Of a DNA stretch of 64,000 bases, positions 38,118 to 48,759 are shown piece after piece; the stretch's first letter is position 1, and every line of letters begins with the position of its first letter. The stretch is from Maniola hyperantus (lineage: Eukaryota; Arthropoda; Insecta; Lepidoptera; Nymphalidae). A model generated the notes under the pieces. The model did not search any database, was not told the origin of the DNA, and saw only the letters and a list, made by a program, of their open reading frames with translations. The DNA is taken from positions 8,769,662 through 8,833,661 of the forward strand of contig NC_048552.1 in the NCBI RefSeq assembly GCF_902806685.2, read 5' to 3'. A program made the translations under genes and the position numbers.

Positions 38118-38639
38118 ACTTATTGTTATGTTTAGCTTTTCAGAGTCGGTTAATATTATTAGAAAGTTAATAAAAGACCTTACAATTTTAATATAATTAT
38201 TAACAGTTTAATTTATTATGCCAGCATTGCGTTTTCGACGAAAATTCTGCCCACAATTAAACTTAGTTCAGCCTTCGAGGCGTCGAAATTTTTTTAATCA
38301 CAGAATAGAAACACACTATAATTATATTGAACTAGCTTAATGTTTATAGTCGGTAAACAGTATTCTAATAACAAAAATATGATTTTTGGTAAAAAATATT
38401 TTTTTTTCGTTTTCCCTTAACCGATAGTTATATTAATTATATTGTGCCACTATATGATTCCAAGATTTAGTTTAATCCAAATCAATAACAGAATAAAGCC
38501 AACATTATTAAAAGCTACACGCAATACTATTCAGTTACTGAAATGAGGTCGTGACTGTTCGAGTGACTTGAATCAAGTCTGGAGAAAATACAACAGGAAG
38601 GATGACTTTTGAATAAGCGATGAAGATGAACGTTACTCA

Positions 38640-39645
38640 GATGTTGAGATCTATAGAGCGCACTTTGACTTTGCTCAGACTTAAGACACTGTTAAAATGA
38701 GACATCGTTATATCATCACCACCATCATCAAACGATAGACGCCCACTGCTGGACATAGATAGGTCTCTTGTAGGGACTTCCACACGCCACGGTCTTGCGC
38801 CGTCTGAATCCAGCGGCTCCCTGCGACTCGTCTGATGTCGTCCGTCCACCTAGTGGGGGGTCTTCCAACGCTGCGCCTTCCGGTGCGAGGTCGCCATTCC
38901 AGCACCTTGGGACCCTAACGTCCATCGGTTTTTTGAAATGCATTGAGCTATGTCGGTTACACTAGTTCTCCTACGGATCTCCTAATTTCTGATTCTATCA
39001 CGTAGAGAAACTACAAGCATAGCTCTCTCCATCGCCCCCTGAGTGACTCTGAGCTTTCTTATGATACCCATAGTTAGCGATCATGTCTCGGATCGACATG
39101 TCATCACTGGCAACACGCACTGTTCGAGGGTTTGGTCTTCAAGCACCAAGGAATTTTGGGCCAAAAGACCTCTCAAAGCTTCCTGAACGCTACCCAGCCG
39201 AGTTGGATTCAGCGGCTGACCTCTATCTCGAAATTGGACCTAGCTAAATGGATTTTGTCCTAAGTATAGACACTCGTCTACAATTTCGAGAATTTTGCAG
39301 AGCTCCCAACGATTACTTGGTGGGGCGGGACATAAGTATTAGACATGCTTTTCGTCTTACTCATATTCATTTTTAGGCCTACCTGCTTAGAAGCTCTGCT
39401 AAGGTCATTGAGCATTGTATTGAGGTCTTCCAGAGTCTCTGCAATAACGACTATGTCATCGGCAAATCGAAGGTGAGTGATGTACTCGCCGTTGATGTTA
39501 ATGCCAAGTCCGTTTCAATCCAGAAGCTTAAAGATGTCTTCCAAAGCGTTATATAAGTGACATAAATCTGACTCTTCTAAACTCAAACTTTAAGTCTCAG
39601 CAAAGTCAAAGTAGACTCTATAGATCTCGGTATAAGTCTCATCAA
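38640..39645. mobile_element. TIR element (GAGATCTATAGAG family) holding an RTE fragment
   Basis: GAGATCTATAGAGCGCACTT...TTGACTTTGCTCAGACTTAA at 38645-38684 is mirrored at about 39590-39632 in inverted orientation. Between the arms sits the antisense RTE fragment, so a short TIR element was either split by, or carried, LINE sequence. Confidence 0.75.
38716..39556 (-). pseudogene. RTE-type LINE reverse transcriptase fragment
   Basis: On the minus strand, 39455-39466 encodes FADD, the RT active-site box, followed by IVVIAETLEDLNTMLNDLSR and ASKQVGLKMNMSKTK. Near 38720-38905 the typical C-terminal RTGRRSVGRPPTRWTDDIRR and VAGSRWIQTAQDRGVWKSL are read. Only the RT-to-C-terminus part is present and it is broken by indels. 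It ends at a CATCATCACC-type 3' repeat. Confidence 0.85.
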
Positions 39646-39649
39646 ACAT

Positions 39650-40962
39650 CAACAAAAAAAGGTTAAAAATAATGTTTTCATAGCTTATTAGTTTATTTCA
39701 TCAGATCGTTAGCATTAAACTTATTCTGTCGTACGCGACGAAACTATTCAAAGCCAAAATACAAGCCTCCGTTTGACAAGACCTCAAACAGCAAATTAAT
39801 TTTACACTTAATACGAATTCTAAAAATGTTTAGTACAAATGAAATGAATTCTAAACTTAGAGAGATCCGACATTTACATTAAAACATTTGCACTAAAAAT
39901 ATGAATTATTTAAAATTTAAACTACCGTGCAATAAAATTAGATCACTCCGAAATTGGTTAATATTATATTTACATTGGAATTCATAGTCAAAATAGGGGC
40001 TTCTTCAGGGGACCATTTAGGCGATATACATGTCATATTTTCAACCTATTTACTCATTGCATAAAGGTTGAATATGACACATGTCATCTGAATAGTCCCC
40101 TAAAGAAGCCCTTATCTTGACTATGAGTTCCATTGATGTGATTGATGATTGTTACCCACTTTTAGGATGATCGAATTTTATCGCACGCTTAGTTGAGTGA
40201 CGGAAAAACTATTTCCTTACATAGGTACTTTTTAATCAAATATACATAACAATTAAAAATTTATTACACTAATGTCGCCGAAAACAGAACCTAATTCATT
40301 TGGTGACAATCTAATTTGGATAAAATCTAAATATAGGTTTTCCTGGTACATCTAAGATTATCGCGCGCAAACCTTCATACAAACATAAAATTGTGACGTG
40401 TCCACATTAATTGTTTTAATAATAAATGTTAGGTTGAGTCCATTGACATTACCTACATGCCATTACGTATGCTAAAATGGGACTCAAAATCATGAAATTT
40501 GAATAATATCTTATCAACAAATCCCTGAAAAAGGTAATTTTAACACTTTTAAATAAATTGTAGCGGAATAGGTATTCATAGTTTTAGATAAATCAATAAA
40601 CAAAACTATATTTGCTTTACTTATATTTGCCTAGCGAAATCACGTGCCAATGGTGTTAAACGGTAAAAAAAATTAAATGTAATCGATCAACTTTCCGGTT
40701 TGGTTTGAATTGGGAATAAAATAATCTTTATTTTAATGAGGGTATATTAATAACGCTTACTTATCTGTTTATACCTGTCAATCCCATAGTTGCGCTGAGG
40801 GAAAACTAGGCAACCTGTGTTTTTTCAACTGCTTGAGGTATAATCTTTCAACTGATCTCGAATAAAGGAAATTGATCGAAAAAATATATTTTAATTTTAC
40901 TTTTTAACATCATTGGCACGTGATTTAGATAGGCAACCTATGTGCGATGTATTAATCTACAC
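39650..40962. other. gene-free AT-rich DNA
   Basis: No gene recognised. It contains the second copy of the AATTCATAGTCAAGATAGGG MITE family at 39974-40133. Confidence 0.6.
39974..40133. mobile_element. MITE, second copy of the 25741-25913 family
   Basis: The ends GGAATTCATAGTCAAAATAG and CTTATCTTGACTATGAGTTC are inverted over about 60 bases. Both copies share GGGCTTCTTCAGGGGA-type arms and a TGACACATGTCAT-type segment. Confidence 0.8.
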
Positions 40963-41142
40963 ATTAAATAACTTGACCGTAACTGGAAGCTTTATATTGA
41001 GAGTAGCATTTCCGTTTCCGTCGATTTCATGCCAGTTTTCGTACTTTTATTGACGTCACGTCTGGTTCTGTGGCGCCACCTGGCGGTGTCGCGCTCGAAG
41101 TTTTCGTAAATAGCTCAGCGCGGCCATTGCTTCATTGGCGTC
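40963..41142 (+). repeat. DIRS left terminal inverted repeat
   Basis: It starts ATTAAATAACTTGACCGTAA. 40990-41142 is mirrored at 46388-46539. The outer about 37 bases are instead mirrored in the internal complementary region at 46268-46304. Confidence 0.88.
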
Positions 41143-41831
41143 TTGTTTTCCGTCGAAACAACAGCTTGCAACAGCAATACGCAACGTTGCAAAATTATTT
41201 TATAAAGTGTGGTAATAAAGTGTATTTGTGTGAATAATTCGCAGTAAGTACTTATCATTTATATAATTAGTACGTGATCATTATTTTTAACGGGTTATCC
41301 GTTCGGATCACTACTTAATATTTATAAAAAATTTAGCCAGTAGGTAGTGACTTACTGCTTGTAATCGCTACTTTGTACGTACTTGTCACGATGTAACGTT
41401 TGAAACGCTGATTACGTCCATGTGCCGTGTACTGTTCTACAAGTACCCTCTTATTTTATTTTTGTTACATACCGACATTATGGTTGTAATTCGTATTTTT
41501 GTTGAAATATTACATTTATCAGAGATAAATCACAGATACAGATAAGTCAATAAGGCTTAGAGTTTTAGGAAGTGTTAAGAACCCAGTTGTTCGCAAACAT
41601 ACAACGGTATTTCTTTCGTTTCACTTTTAAATTTTGCCCTTATGTGGGTGTGTTGTATATCGTACATCAACTTAATTTTAAATGTAAATATCAAATATTT
41701 GACAATGTGAATTCCTGTAGCTCTGATCGGCAGTTGCAGTTGCTGCTAGTTAGTTTTTGACTACTAATAATAAAGATTATGGTATTTAGATTTTATTTTT
41801 AGCTGTTGTTAACATAGTGTTAATTTCAGTA

Positions 41832-43103
41832 ATGGATAATGTAAAGGAAGCTGTGGCTGGTCCGAGTGGGCAGGCTCGCAAACGGACACGAAGCCGCTCT
41901 AGCAGTTCCAGCTCGTCCAGTAGTAGCTCTAGCTCTTCCTCGAGCCAAAAACGAACACGCAGGCAGCGTAAACGAAACAAGCACGAGCGAAAATCACGAA
42001 TTACAGATAACATGAACAAGCTATTTAAGGAGATCGGTGAGCTACGCAATCACATTTTTTCAACAGCTAATCATGATGAAATTTTTTCTCCAGTTAGCGG
42101 TGAACTTTATGAACATATCACACCTGACGATCAACAGGGTGAAATGGAATGTCAAAATTCGTGTTCAAACTTTACTTTTGATATAGAAACTAAACTCAAG
42201 GAACCATCTGTTCCGAAGACATCCGAAAAATTTCTGAAAATGTTACTTGACGTTCAGCGTTTAGGCGACGCGTCTTGGTCTGAAGTTAGATACGCCGAAA
42301 CACAAAAGAACTATAATCATACTCCAGGTTTTATCAACCTAGAAACAAACGAAGAGGTAAAAACGTATGATACCTTGCGTCATCTGGCAAATGCAGATAA
42401 AGCTTATGCAGCTATCACATACTGCATCTTAAAACAAAAAGTAGCCTTGCAAGAAGCTATAAGAAGCTTGCTTTCTTGGACCAAACAAAATACTAATATA
42501 AATTCTGATCAATTTACCGAAAAAGTTGAAGAGATATTTCAAAAAGGTGAGTTTCATAAGATTTCTTCGGATCTTTTACAATTAGTGTGCGGCCACCGAG
42601 CAGAAAGCATTGAGATGCGCCGTGAAACTATCACGAGCCAGGCTCGTGACCCTTTGGTGAAGACTTCATTAAATAAAATACCACCATCAGCTACCCATCT
42701 ATTTAATTCAGAGCAATTTACTTCAGCCTTGGAAAAGGCCGGTGGAGTTAAGAAAGCCTTTTGGCCAAAAAAGGACACATTTGCCCAGTCAAATGCTAAT
42801 CAACTAAACGGCCGCCCCTCGCGGGGGCAAGGCGTTAAAAATATTGCCGTTCCATCGCGTGGAACTACTCGGCATGTACAATGCTCGCATACTTGCCAGC
42901 ATGATCAATATAATCCACCCTCGCGGGGTGGATACCAGCGCACCAATTATCTCTACAAAGGTCAATCCTCTAAAAAGGAATTCGATCGTAATAACTCTAA
43001 AGATAAACAGTCCTTTCACAACCGGGGCTCGCGGCCCGAAAGAGGAAGTCACAAGGGACGATCGACTGCGTCCAAATCTTCCAGAGGACATTGGAGAAAT
43101 TGA
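41832..43103 (+). CDS. DIRS ORF1, gag-like protein
   Basis: 423 residues from the first ATG after a TTTCAG. The N-terminus is MDNVKEAVAGPSG, followed by a basic and serine-rich stretch (about 18 Ser in a row) and RTRRQRKRNKHERKSR. The C-terminus is rich in Arg, Gly, Ser and Asn (residues about 320-423), suggesting nucleic-acid binding. No zinc knuckle. In DIRS elements this position holds the structural gag-like protein. Overlaps ORF2 at its 3' end. The frame is intact. Confidence 0.8.
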   Translation: MDNVKEAVAGPSGQARKRTRSRSSSSSSSSSSSSSSSSQKRTRRQRKRNKHERKSRITDNMNKLFKEIGELRNHIFSTANHDEIFSPVSGELYEHITPDDQQGEMECQNSCSNFTFDIETKLKEPSVPKTSEKFLKMLLDVQRLGDASWSEVRYAETQKNYNHTPGFINLETNEEVKTYDTLRHLANADKAYAAITYCILKQKVALQEAIRSLLSWTKQNTNINSDQFTEKVEEIFQKGEFHKISSDLLQLVCGHRAESIEMRRETITSQARDPLVKTSLNKIPPSATHLFNSEQFTSALEKAGGVKKAFWPKKDTFAQSNANQLNGRPSRGQGVKNIAVPSRGTTRHVQCSHTCQHDQYNPPSRGGYQRTNYLYKGQSSKKEFDRNNSKDKQSFHNRGSRPERGSHKGRSTASKSSRGHWRN

Positions 43104-44979
43104 CTCGACCTCGTTCCGAGCGGGTCGTCTAGTGCACTATCTTTCGCAATGGAAGAAAATGGGTGCACAAGTAATTATACAAAAGTTAATTCAAGGGTAT
43201 CGAATACCATTCTTTCAAAAACCACCTCTTGTGTTTCCCAATATAACCAGAAAGGCATTTCACACTCCTGTCTCAGAGGAAATGTCTGCTGTGGTACACA
43301 AAATGAAAAAACAACGGGTACTAAAGCTTGCGCCACACACACCAAGCTTCCTTTCCACTCTGTTTCTGGTTCCAAAACCCGACGGGTCATTCCGACCGAT
43401 ATTCAATCTCAAAGCACTAAACGACTATGTTGTGGCAGAACCATTTCACTTGATAAACATGCACCGCATTCCAGATTTTCTTCAACCCCAGGACTGGTTA
43501 TGCAAAGTAGACATAATGCAAGCCTACTTTCATGTGAAAATAAAGAAGTCCCAAAGGCGCTTTCTACGCCTTGTATACGACGGGGAATTGCTAGAAATGT
43601 CCTGTCTGCCGTTCGGTCTGAGCACGGCACCCAAAACTTTCTCTATGCTAACAAACTGGGTGGCTCAAATATTAAGAGAAAGATGGAATATAAGAATCCT
43701 AGTTTACCTGGACGATTTTCTGGTAGCAAATCAAAATGTACATGCTCTTCGCGATCATGTAAAAATTACAGTACAATTACTGCAAAGCCTAGGTTGGCAA
43801 GTGAATTTCGAGAAATCGATTCTTTCACCACTAAAAAGTATAATTTATTTAGGAATACTATGGAGACCCTGGCACAATCTAAAAATTCTACCAAGGGAGA
43901 AGTCAGATGTCATAATCGGAAATGTGAGTCAGATTCTAAAAGAAACAAAAGTCACTGTAAAAGAATTACAAAAAATAATAGGACTTCTAAATTTTGCCAG
44001 CTTTGTTGTCCCACGAGGACGACTCAATCATCGACACTTGTTACTTTTCAAAAATACTCTTCCAGACCGGTCGTCCAAGACCTATCCTTTGCCGCCAGCC
44101 GCAATAAGCGAACTAATATGGTGGAAGGAGAATTGTCAGCTACCAACTCCGTTACATTACCCTCCGCCAATTCAATTCTTGGTAACGGATGCCTCGGACC
44201 AGGCTTGGGGAGCACTACTGAACAATCTCCCTCTATCGGGCACTTGGTCACGAGAGGAACAAGCACTACAATCCAACCAAAAAGAAATGTTAGCTATATT
44301 ACATGCCCTTCAGAACCAGGCTTACTTCTTACGCCACAGTTCAATCCTAATACAGTGCGACAACAAAACTGCAGTCGCTCATTAACGGAGGGAAGGAGGG
44401 ACGAAGTCGTTACCCCTATTGGAAATAACATTCAAAATCCTGAAATTATTAGATCAACACCAAATTCACCACAGCATACAATATATACCCGGCAGGTACA
44501 ACAATCATGCGGATCATTTGTCGCGTCATCGCCAACCTCCAGAGTGGCACTTACTACCAACTTGCGTGGAAATGGTGTTTGCGAAGTGGGGAATTCCGGT
44601 GGTCGATCTATTCGCCTCGGAGAAAGCACACGTAGTACACAACTATGTATCCCGAGATTTGATGGATCCTCAAGCCCTGTTCCACGATGCATTCAGTGTC
44701 CCGTGGAACTTCCCACTTGCATGGGTGTTTCCGCCTCCATTTCTAATTCCAAGAGTCTTGACTCATCTCAACCGGTCAACAGGAATATTTTTGATGGTAG
44801 TACCTCGATGGAAGAAGGTATTTTGGCGCGCAGACCTCAAAGCCCGAGCGCTTGCAGCGCCGTTAACTCTGAGAAATCTACACAGGTTTCTAATCGACAC
44901 GGCAACAGGTCTGCCACCCCCGAAAATCGAGGACATCGTCTTAGAGGTTTGGAAATGTGGGGGTGGTCTGAGGCAATAG
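42844..44979 (+). pseudogene. DIRS ORF2, reverse transcriptase/RNase H, one in-frame stop
   Basis: The reading frame overlaps ORF1; its exact start is uncertain. RT motifs: FLVPKPDGSFRPIFNLKALN, VDIMQAYFHVKI, LPFGLSTAPKTFS and the catalytic YLDD at 43705-43716. RNase H follows: LVTDASDQAWGALL, KEMLAILHAL, IQCDNKTAVAH. A TAA at 44383-44385 interrupts the frame within RNase H. The same frame resumes immediately (RREGGT...IQYIPGRYNNHADHLSR) and ends at 44979, overlapping ORF3. Probably a point nonsense mutation in an otherwise intact ORF. Confidence 0.9.
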
Positions 44980-45938
44980 AAACATGGAATCCTGAACAGT
45001 TATCTTTGCTTAAAGATTCTTGGCGAAAATCTACCCTGAAAACTTATGAATCCGCTTGGAAACGTTGGTCGTTATGGTCTAAAACTAAAAATATTGATAC
45101 CAAGAACCCTACAGGGTCACAATTGGCACAATTTTTGGCAGATTTACATTTACATGATAAACTGTCTTATAATACGATTCTGTTACACAAATCTGTGATT
45201 TCGACTTTATGTAATGCTGAAATGTCTAGTCAATTAAGTAGTCATGTTCTTGTAAAGCATATTTTAAAATCAATTTCTTTAAAAAATCCAAGAGTTCCCA
45301 AACCACCAGTTTGGGATGTTAGCAAATTAACTTCTTACTTAGTTAATTACAAAATAGACTTAAATAACGAATTTCAAATATCTCGTCACACTGCGATTTT
45401 ATTACTGTTATGTTCAGGAAGACGTATACATGACCTGACCTTACTTAGCGTAGATGATAAACTTTGTGTAAGATCTAATGAGTATATTATATTTTGGCCT
45501 CAATTCGGCTCAAAAACTGACACCAGTGAATATAGACAATCAGGCTGGAAGTTGCTTGTAAATAAGGATAATCGCAACCTAAATCCTCTTTTTTGGATCG
45601 AAAAGTGTATTTCAGTTCTGAACGACAGACGTAAGATTTCAAGGTCAACTAATCTATTTGTAACAGTTAGAGGTTTAGCTAAACCCGCCTCGCGTACAGT
45701 TATAGCAGGCTGGGTAAAAACCTTGTTCAGAGAAGCTGGCATATCTGCTACTCCTGGTAGCATTCGCTCAGCGGTAGCTTCCAAGAGCTGGTGGGAAAAT
45801 CATTCCCTTGATGAGATATTGGCCCGCGGAAATTGGCGATCAGCCAATACATTTCAAAAATTTTATAGACGTGAAGTGATTGAAAGTAATTTAACTATTT
45901 CAGAGGGTGTCACTCAATTATTCAATCCGATAAATTGA
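44955..45938 (+). CDS. DIRS ORF3, tyrosine recombinase
   Basis: 327 residues from ATG at 44955 (MWGWSEAIETWNPEQ). It would catalyse integration of the circular DNA intermediate. Catalytic-type residues: Arg in CSGRRIHDLTLLS (45420-45425), Arg in GSIRSAVASKSW, and the nucleophilic Tyr in FQKFYRR (TAT, 45864-45866). The N-terminal part looks like a SAM-like DNA-binding domain (LKDSWRKSTLKTYESAWKRW). The frame stays open upstream to 43149, but that part lies antiphase over RT and is not taken as coding. The frame is intact. Confidence 0.88.
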   Translation: MWGWSEAIETWNPEQLSLLKDSWRKSTLKTYESAWKRWSLWSKTKNIDTKNPTGSQLAQFLADLHLHDKLSYNTILLHKSVISTLCNAEMSSQLSSHVLVKHILKSISLKNPRVPKPPVWDVSKLTSYLVNYKIDLNNEFQISRHTAILLLLCSGRRIHDLTLLSVDDKLCVRSNEYIIFWPQFGSKTDTSEYRQSGWKLLVNKDNRNLNPLFWIEKCISVLNDRRKISRSTNLFVTVRGLAKPASRTVIAGWVKTLFREAGISATPGSIRSAVASKSWWENHSLDEILARGNWRSANTFQKFYRREVIESNLTISEGVTQLFNPIN

Positions 45939-46267
45939 CAATATTGTCTCAAAACTCGTACTGCAAAATATACCTTTTATTTAATTTAAAATTTGATTTT
46001 TTGATTGACCAGATATAACTATGGAGATTCTTGAAAACTATTCAAATGTTTGATTTTATATTTAAATTAGATACCTAATTAAAATCGAATAAACAAACGT
46101 TATTATTTATTTTGTTGTGAAGAACATAATATTATGAGTTATGGAAAATAAAGGTTCATTATGTACAAACTATTTTATTATATTATACTCACATTGGCGT
46201 AGAATCATACTAATTCCATTTTACCTATTACCTATGTGGCGTCACCAGGCGAAAACAAACAGGGTCT

Positions 46268-46361
46268 CAATATAAAGCTTCCAGTTACGGTCAAGTTATT
46301 TAATAGTAGCGTTTTACCTGAAAATAAAACGCATATTAAAATACTTACCTCACTGGAAGCT
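46268..46361. repeat. DIRS internal complementary region
   Basis: AATATAAAGCTTCCAGTTAC...TTATTTAAT (46268-46304) is complementary to the element's left end. TAGTAGCGTTTTACC...TCACTGGAAGCTT is complementary to the sequence beyond the right inverted repeat (46536-46594). It acts as the template for joining the ends into a circle in the DIRS model. Confidence 0.88.
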
Positions 46362-46387
46362 TTCAGTAATTCCTGCCTGGTGATATT

Positions 46388-46597
46388 GAGCCAATGAAGC
46401 AATGGCCGCGCTGAGCTATTTACGAAAACTTCGAGCGCGACACCGCCAGGTGGCGCCACAGAACCAGACGTGACGTCAATAAAAGTACGAAAACTGGCAT
46501 GAAATCGACGGAAACGGAAATGCTACTCTCAATATAAAGCTTCCAGTGAGGTAAGTATTTTAATATGCGTTTTATTTTCAGGTAAAACGCTACTATT
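46388..46597 (+). repeat. DIRS right terminal inverted repeat and outer end
   Basis: 46388-46539 is the reverse complement of 40990-41142. The outer extension GAGGTAAGTATTTTAATATG...GCTACTATT is found only here and, inverted, in the internal complementary region. Confidence 0.88.
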
Positions 46598-48677
46598 ATT
46601 TACCATATATTCTCTATCACAATTAAATAACAGATGAGGGTAGATATTACCAATACCGGTGGCCCTACCGCGGTTGTTTGACAGCTACAATGTCACGATC
46701 GCAATCATCTCTGATTGGTTAATGCTCGCTCACTATTGGCCACAATGCATTGTTGCAACAAGAATCGCACAAATTCAGCCAATCAGAACAATTGAGATTG
46801 GATTGTAATAATGATTGATGCAGGTTTTAGACAATCGCCCTACTGATCTCTACCTATTTATTATTTTTGAATAAGATAGGCATTGAAGAATAAAATATAT
46901 GTCAAACAAAAAAGATCTAAGAAAATGATTTCATTTACTTACCCCGACACTATTTCATGGTTCAAAAGCGGCAATAAACTATGATGTGTGTTTGAATGTT
47001 TGTGTGTCTCGGGGCAATTGTGTTCATCAAAACGTACGCAAGTGATATATTCACGCGCGGTCAACATTAATAGGCAATATGCATGCAATTTTCATATTTT
47101 TTATTCATCTACCTACATAATAAATAGAAAAAAAAGTATAATATACTATAATACGCGACAGGTCGAGATGGCAATCGAGGTATGAGGCGGGAGGACGCCC
47201 CTCACACCCACACGTCACCCGCGCTATCCCTCACCGGGTTAGCGCGATTCCCACCCCGATTGCCGTCTCGACCTGGCCCGTACTATACATACATAAACAA
47301 ATATTTCAATTGCAATCTCACGATTTAAACGCCGCCATTATGGACCGTGCTTTCATTCTGTGTACGTTTATGTGACATCATACTTTAAAATCCAATAACC
47401 CTGATTGACTGACAACTGCTGCAAAAGTCAAATCAATCATTTATTCAAAATATAGTCCGTAAAAATGACTCCTAATGCGCCATTTTACTTTATGGGTCAA
47501 CTGTCATGTCAAAAGTACGGTTCACCTTTAAATAAGGCCTAAAACAGCAAGTGAGGACTCATTTTTAATGCATTATAGGCAAAATTTACACTTTTCGATT
47601 GACAGTTGCTGGATTTGTAAGATATAGTGGAGATAATTAAATACATGGTTGGTGACGTCACTTTATGTTCTAACCAATGGTGTGCGTTTAGCAAATTTAA
47701 ATATTTCGCAACTAATTTTGTCATTTCAAATCAAATTAAAAATGTATGGTTTAGATATGATATCTGGACGATAAAAAAATTTAAACCCATGCATATTCCC
47801 TATTGTAAAAAATTACCCAAGTGGCAATCGCTAACGTATTTGTTAAACCGATTGGCATTGGTACTTGTCAATTTTGCCACGTTCCGTTAACTAAGCTGCC
47901 ATTCAAAAACAAGTTCGATAAAATGACACACGTCACATTTTTTTTTCAATTTTTCTGGTGTGTACCCTGTGTTAACGCACCATAATGTTCTGGCCTTAAT
48001 GAAATAAACAGTCGAAAGAACCCAACTAAAAGAAAAGTCCCAAATAAAATATAGAATTAAAAAAAAGAACCCAGCGACTTCTATTTATATATTATCAAGT
48101 ATCAATATAGTAGTCACTAATGAAAATATCTATTTATGAGATCTTTGTATTACTGATAGTGGCAAAGACTGTTTCTATGGATTTCTTACATGAGTTACCA
48201 AATGAGAACATAAAATTTAGATAAAATGAACTGCCTATACAATGTTGTATGCGTCGATCGATGCTATAATATTATAACTAGCGCAAGTAAAACCAATATA
48301 ACTGAACTGCCATCGTCGCAAATCACTAAGGCCATCTAAACACTATAAATTCTATAGACCTGATTTATCTACTTTCCTAGTAGATTAATTAAAAGAAAAA
48401 TTATTATACTAACTCACGTAAAATATAATATTTATACTTTATGACAAGCCTTCTCTGAGTATGTTATATTATTTCACCTAATAAAATCTTGTGGAATAAA
48501 ACAATGATTTTAAAATCGTTTTTAAATTTTTTAAGCTCCAGGCTCATATTATGTACAGTTGACAAAATATTTGGCATAGTTTATGCTTATGTCATAGTGT
48601 TAGCGTGCGGTCATGAGTGGTGCGAGAGAGATAGCTAGATGTGACATGACAGTATGTCGGACAAGGAAGGGGGGTGT
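46598..48677. other. gene-free DNA between DIRS element and ari-1, with MITE remnants
   Basis: No gene recognised. 46640-46850 resembles a decayed MITE (GTTTGACAGCTACAATGTCA, ATTGGCCACAATGCATTG). 47158-47276 is an intact small MITE. 47335-47960 includes repeat-like CATTTTACTTTATGGGTCAA words. Part near 48500-48677 should be the ari-1 3' UTR. Confidence 0.5.
47158..47276. mobile_element. small GC-rich MITE with CAGGTCGAGA inverted ends
   Basis: The ends ACAGGTCGAGATGGCAATCG and CGATTGCCGTCTCGACCTG pair over about 22 bases. The interior is GC-rich and itself partly palindromic (GCGCTATCC...GGGTTAGCGC). A one-ended relative is at about 36658. Confidence 0.8.
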
Positions 48678-48759
48678 TTACTCTGTGTAGTCCCAGCAGT
48701 CCTTCTCGTAGCCTTCGTGCACGTGCTCCAGCAAAACCTTACGCCGACTGTCGCAATAT
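48678..48759 (-). CDS. ari-1: ari-1 exon 10 (stop codon)
   Basis: The acceptor is ttgtctccag. It encodes YCDSRRKVLLEHVHEGYEKD and CWDYTE, with the TAA stop at 48678-48680. This is the highly conserved Ariadne C-terminus. Confidence 0.95.

Larger units (their letters stand above)
40963..46597 (+). mobile_element. DIRS-like tyrosine-recombinase retrotransposon, nearly complete (5.6 kb)
   Basis: Inverted terminal repeats of about 150 bases match between 40990-41142 and 46388-46539. An internal complementary region at 46268-46361 is the reverse complement of the left outer end (40963-40999) joined to that of the right outer end (46536-46597). This is the diagnostic DIRS layout. Both termini carry ATT. 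Order: gag-like ORF, RT/RNase H ORF with one internal stop, tyrosine recombinase ORF. No integrase and no target duplication, as expected for integration by recombinase. Confidence 0.93.

Noticed and set aside
42554..44692. Minus-strand open frames across the DIRS element
   Set aside because: Antisense to well-supported gag and RT frames, without conserved motifs.
43149..44954. Open frame upstream of and in phase with the DIRS recombinase
   Set aside because: It overlaps the conserved RT in another frame and reads as low-complexity Ser/Asn/Thr sequence without motifs. The recombinase more likely starts at 44955.
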